From Fen-999 sp041480065 (GTDB lineage: Bacteria > Pseudomonadota > Gammaproteobacteria > Burkholderiales > Rhodocyclaceae), in contig JBGOZF010000010.1 in the NCBI GenBank assembly GCA_041480065.1, positions 1 through 64,000 of the forward strand: a stretch of 64,000 nucleotides of DNA, in the 5' to 3' direction. The notes beneath the pieces were generated by a model. That model saw nothing but the letters and a program-made list of their open reading frames with translations. It was not told where the DNA came from and made no database searches. Position numbers and translations under genes: made by a program. Below are positions 48,984 to 58,093 of the stretch, in pieces. How positions within the stretch are numbered: the stretch's first letter is position 1; each line of letters begins with the position of its first letter.

Positions 48984-50287
48984 TTCTCTTCCAGCCGGAC
49001 CTCGACGTAGGCGCGGTCACGCATCTGGCGCAGCCAGTCCTGGTAAGCCTCGTCGGACTTGCGCGCCCGCAGGGCCTGGCGCGCCAACAAGCGCTTGCGA
49101 TCCGCCGAGGCATCCTCCGTGCGCCGTTCGAGTACCTGGACCAGGTGCCAGCCAAAAGGCGAGCGTATCGGCTGGCTGACCTCGCCGACTTTCAACGCAT
49201 CCATCGCCCGCTCGAACTCCGGTACGGTGTCGCCCTGATAGAGCCAACCCAGATCGCCACCCTTGGCGGCCGACAGGTCGTTGGAATGAAGCCGCGCCAG
49301 TTCGGCGAAATCGCCGCCGTTGTCGAGTCGTTCTTTCAGTGCGTCGAGCCTGTGCTTGGCATCGTCCTCGGATACCAGTTCGTTCACCCGGATCAGGATA
49401 TGCCGGGCATGCGTCTGCCGCAGCGGCTCGCTCGGCAATGTTCCGCCACGCCGGTCAAGCAGTTTGACGACGTGAAAACCAGCCGGGCTGCGCAAGATCC
49501 CGCTGATCTCGCCGGGCTTCAGCTTGCGAATGGCGTCAGCATAGAGGCCGGGCAGTCGGTCCGCCGGGCGCGGGTCCATGACGCCGCCGGCAAGTCCGTC
49601 CGGGGCATCCGAGAAACTCGCCGCAACCCGGCCGAAATCCTCGCCACGCTGGAGTTGCTGGATCGCCTGCTCGATGCGGCCACGACTGCGCGCCAGTTGC
49701 GGTGCGTCCGCCTGCTCGGGAACCCGGACAATGATGTGGGCCACCTGGACGAGTTCTTCGTTGCCTCCTGGCCGATTGGCGTTCTCCAGGTAATTGTCGA
49801 TTTCGCCTTCGGAAATGGTGAGTCGGTTGTCCACTTCGCGCTCGCGCAGGCGCGAGATGATCATCTCCTGACGGATCTCTTCGCGAAACTTCGGCCAAGC
49901 GACGCCATCCCGCTCCAGCGCCGTCTTGAATTCGGCCACGCTCATCCGGTTGCTGTCGGCAATGCGTCCCAACGCCGCGTCCAGTTCTCCGTCGGAGACG
50001 TTCAGGCCCGTATCCTTGGCAAACTGCATTTGCACACGGTCGAGAATCATTCGTTCCAGCAGTTGCTGTTCGAGCACCTCGGTCGGAGGCAGCGGAACAT
50101 TTTGACCGCGCAATTGCCGCTCGACCATCGCCAGCCGGGAGCGCAGTTCGAACAAGGTGATGGCTTCGCTGTTGACGACGGCCACGATACGGTCGGCATT
50201 CACCGCCTGCGACTTGGAAGACTCGGCCGGCACGACCGACGGACCGCTCAGAAGGATGATCAGGGCGAGGACGAGTATGCGTCTCAT
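48980..50287 (-). CDS. surA: Periplasmic chaperone and peptidyl-prolyl isomerase SurA
   Basis: 435 residues from the ATG at 50287, which begins a signal peptide (RRILVLALIILLSGPSVVPAE). N-terminal SurA domain (DRIVAVVNSEAITLFELRSRL), two parvulin domains (about residues 175-275 and 285-385) with QVAHIIVRVPEQ and THARHILIRVNELVS, and a C-terminal helix. It escorts outer-membrane proteins to the BAM complex. LptD, encoded just upstream, is a classic client. Confidence 0.96.
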   Translation of the reverse strand: MRRILVLALIILLSGPSVVPAESSKSQAVNADRIVAVVNSEAITLFELRSRLAMVERQLRGQNVPLPPTEVLEQQLLERMILDRVQMQFAKDTGLNVSDGELDAALGRIADSNRMSVAEFKTALERDGVAWPKFREEIRQEMIISRLREREVDNRLTISEGEIDNYLENANRPGGNEELVQVAHIIVRVPEQADAPQLARSRGRIEQAIQQLQRGEDFGRVAASFSDAPDGLAGGVMDPRPADRLPGLYADAIRKLKPGEISGILRSPAGFHVVKLLDRRGGTLPSEPLRQTHARHILIRVNELVSEDDAKHRLDALKERLDNGGDFAELARLHSNDLSAAKGGDLGWLYQGDTVPEFERAMDALKVGEVSQPIRSPFGWHLVQVLERRTEDASADRKRLLARQALRARKSDEAYQDWLRQMRDRAYVEVRLEEK

Positions 50288-50298
50288 AATAGGCTCTA

Positions 50299-52617
50299 TC
50301 AGTAGGCGCCGAAGATGGGATCGGCTGTGGGCTGGTTGATGACCCCATAACCGGGGATGTTGCGCTTCAGCATTTCGATCGGGTTCGACCCGATACGGGC
50401 AAGGCCGTTCAACTCGAGCTGGAAGAAGATGGCGCTGGTGCTGGAACCTGTCTGGGTCGCCAACCGGTGCAGGACAATTCGCGCAACCCAGCAACCGCCG
50501 TCGTATTCCAGGCCACCAAGACCCTCGATCAGCTTACGATCCTGGATCGAGTAATTGTAGCGGGCGACCGCGTACCAGCCGCCGAACAACGGCCACTGTG
50601 CCGACAGGTCGATCTGCTTGATCTGGTCGCGGGTCAAGCGATAACCGGCGTTAAGTACCTTGTTGATCTCCGGCTGATAGCGCGCGCCGACATTGGCGAT
50701 CTGGGTACGGTGAAGGCTCGGACTGTATTGCCAGCCGGCGTCGAGGTAGGTCCGGGGCATCACCTGACCGGAAAACGTTGCCAGAAGGTCGGTCCTGCTG
50801 TTCGTGCGTATGGCCTCGCCGGGTAAAGTCACCTGTTGCGAGTTGAAATAGAAGCGCTGCCCGACCGCACCGCGCACCAGTTCGCCCCCAGTCGCTGGAT
50901 CGATCAGGCGCGAGACCGCCGCCGCCGTTATCTGGTTGGCATCGCCGATGCGATCGTTGCCGACATAGCGATTCTCCGAGAACATCTGGGCGAAGTTGAA
51001 ATCGGCCACGCCGGAGTCGAACACCGGAATCCTGCTCTGATCCCGGTTCGGAATCTTCACATAGTAGAGTCGTGGCTCCAGCGTCTGAGTCAAAGAACGG
51101 CCCTGCCAATTCACATCCCGTTCCATGACCACGCCCGAGTCGATACTGAAGATTGGCACCTGACGGCTCAACTGATCCGGCACGCCGGGCGCCTGATCCT
51201 GGAGGTTGTAGCGCGTGACATGCAGTCCGATCTTGGGCGTCAGAAAGAAAGCGGATGTCTGCAGCGGCAGGGACATCTGCGGATAGGCCATCATCCGAGT
51301 GCCCCGCACGAGCGTCGGGTGGCCGAAATCCACGTACTCACCCGAAAAATTGAATGCCAGCCCTGCAGGCAAGTCCGGCCGCGCTGCCGTAACCAGCAGT
51401 TGCGGCAGCATGTAATAGGGTATCCCAACCGGTACCGAGGGATCCTGAAGCGTCTGATAGCGCAACGCCTGCAGTGTCGCTGTGTACCAACTACCACCGT
51501 AGGCCAGCATTCCCTGGCGAAGCAGGTTGGTCTGGGATGTCACCGACAGCCGGGAGGAGAGGTCGGTGAAGTAGGTGTCGTCCGAGGCACCGTTGAGGTT
51601 GACCAGGCCAGTGAGCCCAGGCGCCAGAACCTGGTTGTGAATGATCGAATAGGCGCTGCGGTTCCTGCCCGTGATGTTGTCGTTGGGCAGGAATTCGAAG
51701 TGAGCCTGGTTCTGGAAGGGCGTGGTGCCGTTCGGCTCAAGATATCGAAACTCGCCGTTGATCTGCAAACCGCGTTTCGTCATCAGCCGCGGCGAAATGG
51801 TCGCGTCCATGTCCGGTGCGATGTTCCAGTACCAAGGCAGCGTGAAGTCGAGGCCGCTGGTCGAGGTCGAGCCGAAAGTTGGCGCCAGCAGGCCCGACTT
51901 GCGCTGGTTGTTGAGCGAGAACGACAGCCACGGGGAGTAGAGGATCGGGGTGTCCTTGAACATCACCGTGACGCTCGACGCCTGGCCGACTTCGCGGTCG
52001 TAATCCAGACGCAGTTCGTCCGCCCGGACATACCAGTCGCGGTTGGGCGGCGGGCAGGTGCTGTAGGTCGCCGACGACAGGCGATAATGCCCTTCGCCTT
52101 CGAAATCCAGGCGGCTTGCATCCCCGGTCGCAGTCAGGGGCTCGCGGGGCAGTGCCAGGGGGGAGTCGTTCTTCGGCAAGCGCTTGATCGCGTAGTACGG
52201 TTGCTCGAAGAAGCCAAGACTATCCTTCATTTTCAGACGCAGATGCGGCCCCGTCATGAGGTCCGCTTTCTTGGTCAGGCGCACGTTGCCGACCGCCTCC
52301 AGTTCGTCCTCGACCGGCCAGTAGGTCAAATGGTCTGCAGTCAGCGTGCTGCCGACTCGGCGCATCTCGACGTTGCCTTCGGCGACGGTTTCAATGTCTT
52401 CGCGGCCACTGATGCGATCGGCGCTGATAAACGTGGCGCGTCCGCCTTCGTCATCGCTCGGCGGCGTCAGTTCCCGGCTCAGCTTGAGCGCCGGCTGAGG
52501 CAGATCGTTAGTGGCTGCGGCGGCCGATTCGGGCGGCGGCGGATCGTCCGCTGCCGCGGCGCTGACGGCAACGAAAAGAAATCCCCAGACCAAGTGTCCG
52601 CGCACGCGAAACTGCAT
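50299..52617 (-). CDS. lptD: LPS-assembly outer-membrane protein LptD
   Basis: 772 residues from the ATG at 52617 (signal peptide QFRVRGHLVWGFLFVAVSAAAA). An OstA-like jellyroll (about residues 50-190: ISADRISGREDIETVAEGNVEMRRVGSTLTADHLTYWPVEDELEAVGNVRL) precedes the large beta-barrel. Cysteines in TYSTCPPPNRDW and DGGCWVARIVL are in the places of the usual disulfide partners. LptD with LptE inserts lipopolysaccharide into the outer leaflet. It is the first gene of the minus-strand operon and is divergent from amgK, whose start lies 85 bp away. Confidence 0.96.
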   Translation of the reverse strand: MQFRVRGHLVWGFLFVAVSAAAADDPPPPESAAAATNDLPQPALKLSRELTPPSDDEGGRATFISADRISGREDIETVAEGNVEMRRVGSTLTADHLTYWPVEDELEAVGNVRLTKKADLMTGPHLRLKMKDSLGFFEQPYYAIKRLPKNDSPLALPREPLTATGDASRLDFEGEGHYRLSSATYSTCPPPNRDWYVRADELRLDYDREVGQASSVTVMFKDTPILYSPWLSFSLNNQRKSGLLAPTFGSTSTSGLDFTLPWYWNIAPDMDATISPRLMTKRGLQINGEFRYLEPNGTTPFQNQAHFEFLPNDNITGRNRSAYSIIHNQVLAPGLTGLVNLNGASDDTYFTDLSSRLSVTSQTNLLRQGMLAYGGSWYTATLQALRYQTLQDPSVPVGIPYYMLPQLLVTAARPDLPAGLAFNFSGEYVDFGHPTLVRGTRMMAYPQMSLPLQTSAFFLTPKIGLHVTRYNLQDQAPGVPDQLSRQVPIFSIDSGVVMERDVNWQGRSLTQTLEPRLYYVKIPNRDQSRIPVFDSGVADFNFAQMFSENRYVGNDRIGDANQITAAAVSRLIDPATGGELVRGAVGQRFYFNSQQVTLPGEAIRTNSRTDLLATFSGQVMPRTYLDAGWQYSPSLHRTQIANVGARYQPEINKVLNAGYRLTRDQIKQIDLSAQWPLFGGWYAVARYNYSIQDRKLIEGLGGLEYDGGCWVARIVLHRLATQTGSSTSAIFFQLELNGLARIGSNPIEMLKRNIPGYGVINQPTADPIFGAY

Positions 52618-52702
52618 CGTCGCCTTATCCGTCGCCCGCCAGGGCGCGCTGCAAGCCAATGTTAGAATTTGGAATTCTATCATTCGAGTCAGGTTTGCCG
52701 GC

Positions 52703-53698
52703 GTGGAAAGGCAGCAGAAGATCACGGAGTGGATCAACCGGCTGGCGCCAGGAAAGAAGTTCTCTTTGGCTCCGGCATCTGCGGACGCAAGCTTTCGCCG
52801 TTACTTCCGGGCAAGCTTCGACGACGGCCAAACCCGGGTGGTCATGGACGCGCCGCCGGAGCGGGAGGATATTCGCCCCTGGCTTCACGTGCAACGCCTG
52901 TTCCATGACGCCGGGGTTCATGTCCCGGACGTTCTCGCCAGCGACCTCGACCAGGGATTCTTGCTGCTGTCGGACCTCGGTTCGACCACCTATCTCGCCG
53001 ACCTCTCTGACACCAATGCCAACGGCCATTACCGCGCCGCGATCGAGGCGCTGATCAGGATCCAGCTCGCCAGCCGCCCGAACGAATTGCCTGCCTACGA
53101 CCGCGCGATGTTGAAGCGCGAGCTCGACCTGTTTCCCGACTGGTATCTGGCGCGGCATGTCCGCGTCGAACTGTCGGATCAGCAGCGCACCGAACTACAA
53201 TCGGTGTTCGACAAGATCCTGGCGATCAACCTCGCCGAGCCGTCGGTCTATGTCCACCGCGACTATCATTCGCGCAATCTGATGGTGACGGAACCCAACC
53301 CGGGCATCGTCGATTTTCAGGATGCCGTCTTCGGGCCAATCACTTACGATCTGGTTTCGCTGTTCAAGGATGCCTATGTGTCCTGGGGGGAAGAGCAAAC
53401 GCTGGACTGGCTGATCCGTTACTGGAACGACGCGCGCCGCGCCGGCCTGCCGGTACGCGGCGACTTCGCCGAGTTCCACCGCGACTACGAATGGATGGGC
53501 GTCCAGCGCCATATCAAGGTGCTCGGCATCTTCGCCCGCCTCTATCACCGCGACGGCAAGGACGGCTATCTCAAGGACATGCCCCTGGTCGCGCGCTACC
53601 TGCGCGCCGCCTGCGAACGCTACCGCGATCTCGCTCCCTTGCTGCGGCTGCTGGATGTCGTCGAAGACCGGCAGGCCGACGCGGGCTACACGTTTTGA
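52703..53698 (+). CDS. amgK: N-acetylmuramate/N-acetylglucosamine kinase AmgK
   Basis: 331 residues from a GTG at 52703, chosen to give the usual N-terminus (QQKITEWINRLAPG); no clear ribosome site, so uncertain. Aminoglycoside-phosphotransferase fold: ASFRRYFRA nucleotide loop, catalytic VHRDYHSRNLMV and metal-binding IVDFQDAVFGPITYDLVSL. AmgK phosphorylates MurNAc at the anomeric position, and with MurU forms the recycling route that bypasses MurA and thus fosfomycin. The stop overlaps the start of murU. Confidence 0.92.
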   Translation: MERQQKITEWINRLAPGKKFSLAPASADASFRRYFRASFDDGQTRVVMDAPPEREDIRPWLHVQRLFHDAGVHVPDVLASDLDQGFLLLSDLGSTTYLADLSDTNANGHYRAAIEALIRIQLASRPNELPAYDRAMLKRELDLFPDWYLARHVRVELSDQQRTELQSVFDKILAINLAEPSVYVHRDYHSRNLMVTEPNPGIVDFQDAVFGPITYDLVSLFKDAYVSWGEEQTLDWLIRYWNDARRAGLPVRGDFAEFHRDYEWMGVQRHIKVLGIFARLYHRDGKDGYLKDMPLVARYLRAACERYRDLAPLLRLLDVVEDRQADAGYTF

Positions 53699-54369
53699 AA
53701 GCCATGATCCTCGCCGCAGGACGCGGCGAACGCATGCGGCCACTGACCGACCGCACGCCGAAACCGCTGCTGCCGGTCGCCGGCAAGCCGCTGATCGTCT
53801 GGCATCTCGAGCGGTTGGCGCGCGCCGGCTTCCACGAGATCGTCATAAATCACGCTCATCTTGGCGCCCAGATCGAGGCCTTGCTCGACGACGGCGACGC
53901 CTGGGGTCTCTCGATCCGCTATTCCGAAGAGCCGCCGGGCGCCCTCGAGACCGCCGGCGGCATCGCCAACGCCCTGCCGCTGCTGGGCGAAGATCCCTTT
54001 GTCGTGGTCAACGGCGACATCTTCTGCGATTGGGATTTCCGCCGCACTACCACTGCACTTGCAGGCGACGACCTGGCCCATCTGGTGTTGACCGATAACC
54101 CGGCCCACAACGCGGCTGGAGATTTCGCGCTGCGCGAGGGACGCGTATCGGGGGACGGCACTGCGAGACTGACCTTCACCGGCATCGGCATCTACCGTCC
54201 CACCCTGTTCGCCGGCATCGAACGCGGCAAGCCCGCGAAGCTGGCGCCGCTGTTGCGCGATGCCATCGCCGCACAGCGCGTGTCCGGCGAATTGCACACC
54301 GGGCGCTGGGTGGATGTCGGCACGCCGAAACGATTGGCGGAACTTGACGCCGAGATTCGCTCTCTATAA
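53695..54369 (+). CDS. murU: N-acetylmuramate-1-phosphate uridylyltransferase MurU
   Basis: 224 residues from the TTG at 53695, which overlaps the amgK stop (TTGA) and gives the family start KAMILAAGRGERMRPLTDRTPKPLLPVAGKPLI; an ATG at 53704 is the alternative. Nucleotidyltransferase fold with FVVVNGDIFCDWDF for metal and sugar-nucleotide binding. It makes UDP-MurNAc from MurNAc-1-P and UTP in cell-wall recycling. Related to glucose-1-phosphate thymidylyl- and uridylyltransferases, but pairing with amgK favours MurU. Confidence 0.92.
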   Translation: MKAMILAAGRGERMRPLTDRTPKPLLPVAGKPLIVWHLERLARAGFHEIVINHAHLGAQIEALLDDGDAWGLSIRYSEEPPGALETAGGIANALPLLGEDPFVVVNGDIFCDWDFRRTTTALAGDDLAHLVLTDNPAHNAAGDFALREGRVSGDGTARLTFTGIGIYRPTLFAGIERGKPAKLAPLLRDAIAAQRVSGELHTGRWVDVGTPKRLAELDAEIRSL

Positions 54370-54376
54370 TCAAGTG

Positions 54377-55687
54377 ATGGATACCAGCCCTTTCCTCGAT
54401 CGCCGCCGCCGCCTGCTTGAACGCATGGGCACCGGTGTGGCGGTCTTGCCGACAGCGACCGAGAAGGCACGCAATCGCGACAGCCACTACCCGTTTCGCG
54501 CCGACAGCTACTTTCAATACCTGACCGGCTTCACCGAACCGGAGGCGGTTCTGGTGCTCATCGCCGGCGACGCACCGCGCTCGGTACTCTTCTGCCGCGA
54601 GCGAGATCCCGCCAGGGAGATCTGGGATGGCTACCGCTACGGCCCGGATCGGGCGCGAGAAGTTTTTGGCTTAGACGAAGCGCATGCCATCGCAACGCTC
54701 GACGAGAAGTTGCCGGAACTGATAGCCAACCAGCCGGCGCTCTGGCACTCCATCGGCTACGACAGCGCCTGGGACGAACGCATCGCTGCAGCGATGAATG
54801 CGGTCCGCGCCCAGAGCCGCGCCGGCAAGCGCGCACCCGCGGCCATCTACGATCCCCGTAACGTGCTCGACGAGATGCGCTTGATCAAGGACAGCCACGA
54901 GATCGCCTTGATGCGTCGCGCCGCCACAATATCCGCCGAAGCCCACAAGCGCGCCATGCGCGCCACGGCACCGGGCCGTCATGAATACGAGATCGAAGCG
55001 GAACTGATACACGAGTTCCGCCGCCAGGGCAGCCAGTACCCGGCCTACACTTCGATCGTCGCTTCCGGCGCCAATGCCTGCGTGCTTCATTACGTCGGCA
55101 ACGACCGCATGATGCGGGACGGCGACATGCTGCTGATCGACGCCGGCTGCGAACTCGACGGTTACGCGGCCGACATCAGCCGCAGTTTCCCCGTCAACGG
55201 CCGCTACAACGGCGCTCAGGCCGACATCTACAACCTCGTGCTGGCCGCCCAGGATGCGGCCATCGCCGCCGTCAAGCCCGGCGCCAGTTTCATCGCGCCG
55301 CACGACGCGGCGGTGAAAGTGCTGGTCCAGGGCATGCTGGACCTCAAACTTCTCAACGGCAGCATCGACGGCGCGATGGAAAGCGAGAGCTACAAGCGCT
55401 TCTACATGCATCGCACCAGCCACTGGCTGGGCAGCGACGTGCACGATGTCGGTGAGTACAAGGCCGGTGACGACTGGCGCCCGCTCGTCGCCGGCATGGT
55501 GCTGACCGTCGAGCCCGGCTGCTACATCCGGCCCGGCGACGACGTGCCGGAGGCGTTCTGGAACATCGGCGTGCGCATCGAGGACGACGCGCTGGTCACC
55601 GAGTCTGGCTGCGAAATTATCACCGCTGAAGCACCGAAGACCGTCGCGGATATCGAGCGGCTGATGGGCGAACAAAGGGGTAGGTGA
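54377..55687 (+). CDS. pepP: Xaa-Pro aminopeptidase P
   Basis: 436 residues from the ATG at 54377. The N-terminal creatinase-like domain (FLDRRRRLLERMGTGVAVLPTATEKARNRDSHYPFRADSYFQYLTGF) is followed by an M24 pita-bread domain with metal ligands in LLIDAGCELDGYAADISRSFPVNG (Asp, Asp), HRTSHWLGSDVHDVG (His), LTVEPGCYI (Glu) and VRIEDD (Glu). It removes N-terminal residues next to proline. pepP-ubiH adjacency is common in proteobacteria, with ubiH 3 bp downstream here. Confidence 0.96.
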   Translation: MDTSPFLDRRRRLLERMGTGVAVLPTATEKARNRDSHYPFRADSYFQYLTGFTEPEAVLVLIAGDAPRSVLFCRERDPAREIWDGYRYGPDRAREVFGLDEAHAIATLDEKLPELIANQPALWHSIGYDSAWDERIAAAMNAVRAQSRAGKRAPAAIYDPRNVLDEMRLIKDSHEIALMRRAATISAEAHKRAMRATAPGRHEYEIEAELIHEFRRQGSQYPAYTSIVASGANACVLHYVGNDRMMRDGDMLLIDAGCELDGYAADISRSFPVNGRYNGAQADIYNLVLAAQDAAIAAVKPGASFIAPHDAAVKVLVQGMLDLKLLNGSIDGAMESESYKRFYMHRTSHWLGSDVHDVGEYKAGDDWRPLVAGMVLTVEPGCYIRPGDDVPEAFWNIGVRIEDDALVTESGCEIITAEAPKTVADIERLMGEQRGR

Positions 55688-55690
55688 GGG

Positions 55691-56773
55691 GTGACTGAGC
55701 CAGTTGCCATCGTTGGTGGCGGACCCGCGGGGATGGCCCTCGCCCTGGCACTGCACCGCCAAGGCGTCGCCACGCAAATTTTCGATGCCCGCGCCCGCGG
55801 TGCCGCGAAAGAGGATTTGCGCATCCTCGCCCTCTCCCATGGCGCGCGACAGATACTCGAAGGCCTGGGTGTCTGGAAGGCCATCGCCAAGACGCCGATC
55901 ACGACCATCCACATTTCGCATCAGGGCGGCTTGGGCATCACGCGCATCCGCGCCGACGAAGAGGGTGTGCCGGCGTTGGGCTATGTGCTCGCAGCGGCCG
56001 GCCTGGCCACAAGCCTCGATGCCGCGATTGCCGAAGCCGGCATCCCCTACCGCGACAACTGCCGCGTCGATACTCACAATCCCCCCGCAGCTCCCCTGAC
56101 AGTCTGGGCCGAGGGGGCAGTCGATGCCGATGTCGCCGTCAGCCGCGACTACGGCCAGCATGCCGTCATCTGTACCGCCAGCGCGAAGGAGGACCATGGC
56201 GGCCGCGCGTGGGAACGGTTCACACCCCAGGGCCCGGTCGCGGTACTGCCTTGCGGCCGCGACTACGCCGTCGTGCTCACCTGCCCCGCCGAAGAAGCGG
56301 AGGCCACGGCCAAGGCCGGCGACCGGGAGTTTCTCGACACCTTGCAGTCGCGCTTCGGCGGCCGATTGGGCTTCACGGCCGTCGGTACGCGCCACGTTCT
56401 TCCACTCGGCTTGCGTTACCGGCCGGACCCGATGGACGAACGTCAGGTATGGATCGGCAACGCCGCGCAGACGCTGCACCCGGTTGCCGGCCAGGGCTTC
56501 AATCTCGCCTTGCGCGACATCCACGATCTGGCGCGCTGTCTTGCCGAAGCGCCCGACCCTGGCGCCGCCGAAGTACTCGCTCACTATGCGCGTGCGCGTC
56601 GCGTCGACAGGTATGCCACCATGGGATTCACGGACGTCCTGGTCCGTCTCTTCAGCAACAACAATCCGCTCCTCAGACACGCGCGGGGTGCGGGTCTGCT
56701 GGCCCTCGACCTGCTTCCACCGGCACGCAGTTTCGTCGCGCGCCGCATGATGTACGGCGCCCGAGCCTGGTAA
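55691..56773 (+). CDS. ubiH: UbiH-type FAD monooxygenase of ubiquinone synthesis
   Basis: 360 residues from a GTG, with GAGGGG just ahead. FAD-binding VAIVGGGPAGMALALALHRQG, the middle NAD(P)H/FAD motif region and the C-terminal GNAAQTLHPVAGQGFNLALRDIHDLA are present. It hydroxylates the ubiquinone ring. The UbiH, UbiF, UbiI and UbiL enzymes are hard to tell apart by sequence; the pepP-ubiH order favours UbiH. Confidence 0.9.
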   Translation: MTEPVAIVGGGPAGMALALALHRQGVATQIFDARARGAAKEDLRILALSHGARQILEGLGVWKAIAKTPITTIHISHQGGLGITRIRADEEGVPALGYVLAAAGLATSLDAAIAEAGIPYRDNCRVDTHNPPAAPLTVWAEGAVDADVAVSRDYGQHAVICTASAKEDHGGRAWERFTPQGPVAVLPCGRDYAVVLTCPAEEAEATAKAGDREFLDTLQSRFGGRLGFTAVGTRHVLPLGLRYRPDPMDERQVWIGNAAQTLHPVAGQGFNLALRDIHDLARCLAEAPDPGAAEVLAHYARARRVDRYATMGFTDVLVRLFSNNNPLLRHARGAGLLALDLLPPARSFVARRMMYGARAW

Positions 56774-56853
56774 TGTCGCTGATCGGCGCATTGCCCAAAC
56801 TTTAGGCAGATTGGGCTAGAATTCGCCCCTTCCTTCCCCCGCAATTCCCGGTC

Positions 56854-57855
56854 ATGAATTTCCTGGGCTTCAAGCTCCGCAACAACCTCTTTGTCGCGCC
56901 CATGGCCGGCGTCACGGACAGGCCCTTCAGACAGTTGTGCAAGCGGCTCGGCGCCGGCCTGGCGGTTTCCGAGATGGTCACCTCCAACTCGCTTCTCTAT
57001 GGCAGCGCCAAGACGCGCCGCCGCGCCGACCACGAGGGCGAAGCCGCGCCGATCTCGGTGCAGATTGCCGGCGCGGATCCCGCGATGATGGCCGACGCGG
57101 CGCGCTACAACGTCGACCAGGGCGCACAGATCATCGACATCAACATGGGCTGCCCGGCGAAGAAAGTCTGCAATGTCATGGCCGGCTCCGCGCTGATGAA
57201 GGACGAGAGCCTGGTGGCGCGCATACTCGAAGCCGTCGTCGGCGCCGTGCCCGGCACGCCCGTGACACTCAAGTTCCGTACCGGATGGGACCACCAGAAC
57301 AAGAACGCGCCGCAAATCGCGCGGATCGCCGAAGACTGCGGCGTGCGCGCCCTCGCCATCCATGGCCGCACCCGTTCCGACCAGTATCGCGGCCACGCCG
57401 AGTACGACACCATCGCCCTGGTCAAAACGCTGGTGAAGATACCCGTCATCGCCAACGGCGACATCAATTCGCCGCAGAAGGCCAAGCATGTTCTCGCCTG
57501 CACGGGCGCCGATGGCCTCATGATCGGTCGTGCCGCTCAAGGCCGGCCGTGGCTGTTCCGCGAGATCGAGCACTACCTGAAGACCGGCGCACTGCTGTCA
57601 CCGCCTTGCACTGCCGAGATTCACGCCATCCTGAAGAAGCATCTGGCCGAGCTCTACGCGTTCTATGGCGAAGACACGGGCGCCAAGGTCGCACGCAAGC
57701 ACATCAGCTGGTACACCAAGGGCATCGAAGGCAGCGCCCGCTTCCGCCACGCCATGAACCAACTGACCACGGTCGACGGGCAGTTGGCGGCTGCCGACGA
57801 ATTCTTCCTCGCCCAGGCCGCCAACGAACAACTCCGCTACGAAGAGGCAGCATGA
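56854..57855 (+). CDS. dusB: tRNA-dihydrouridine synthase B
   Basis: 333 residues. FMN-barrel enzyme with MAGVTDRPFRQLCKRLGAGLAVSEM, catalytic Cys in NMGCPAKKVCNVMAGSALM, HGRTRSDQYRG, VIANGDINSP and GADGLMIGRAAQGRPWLF. It reduces uridines in the tRNA D-loop. The ATG overlap with fis (TGA/ATG) is the conserved dusB-fis operon arrangement. Confidence 0.96.
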   Translation: MNFLGFKLRNNLFVAPMAGVTDRPFRQLCKRLGAGLAVSEMVTSNSLLYGSAKTRRRADHEGEAAPISVQIAGADPAMMADAARYNVDQGAQIIDINMGCPAKKVCNVMAGSALMKDESLVARILEAVVGAVPGTPVTLKFRTGWDHQNKNAPQIARIAEDCGVRALAIHGRTRSDQYRGHAEYDTIALVKTLVKIPVIANGDINSPQKAKHVLACTGADGLMIGRAAQGRPWLFREIEHYLKTGALLSPPCTAEIHAILKKHLAELYAFYGEDTGAKVARKHISWYTKGIEGSARFRHAMNQLTTVDGQLAAADEFFLAQAANEQLRYEEAA

Positions 57856-58082
57856 GCAGCGATATCGCCGATTGCGTCAAACGCACGCTCAACCGCTATT
57901 TCCGCGACCTGGACGGTGAAACTCCGCATGCCGTTTACGACATGGTTCTGCAGGCGGCTGAGAAGCCGATGCTTGAGGTGGTGATGAAGCATGCCAACGG
58001 CAACCAGACCGTCGCCGCCGAAATACTCGGCATCAACCGCAACACGCTGCGACGAAAACTCACCGATTACGATCTTCTTTGA
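57852..58082 (+). CDS. fis: DNA-binding protein Fis
   Basis: 76 residues, a short betaproteobacterial Fis. It is nearly all core: VKRTLNRYFRDLDGETPHAVYDMVLQAAEKPMLEVVMKHANGNQTVAAEILGINRNTLRRKLTDYDLL, with the C-terminal helix-turn-helix complete. The N-terminal beta-hairpin of enterobacterial Fis is mostly lacking, as is usual in this class. Translationally coupled to dusB (ATGA). Nucleoid protein that activates rRNA and other promoters. Confidence 0.95.
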   Translation: MSSDIADCVKRTLNRYFRDLDGETPHAVYDMVLQAAEKPMLEVVMKHANGNQTVAAEILGINRNTLRRKLTDYDLL

Positions 58083-58093
58083 GGTTTCCATCC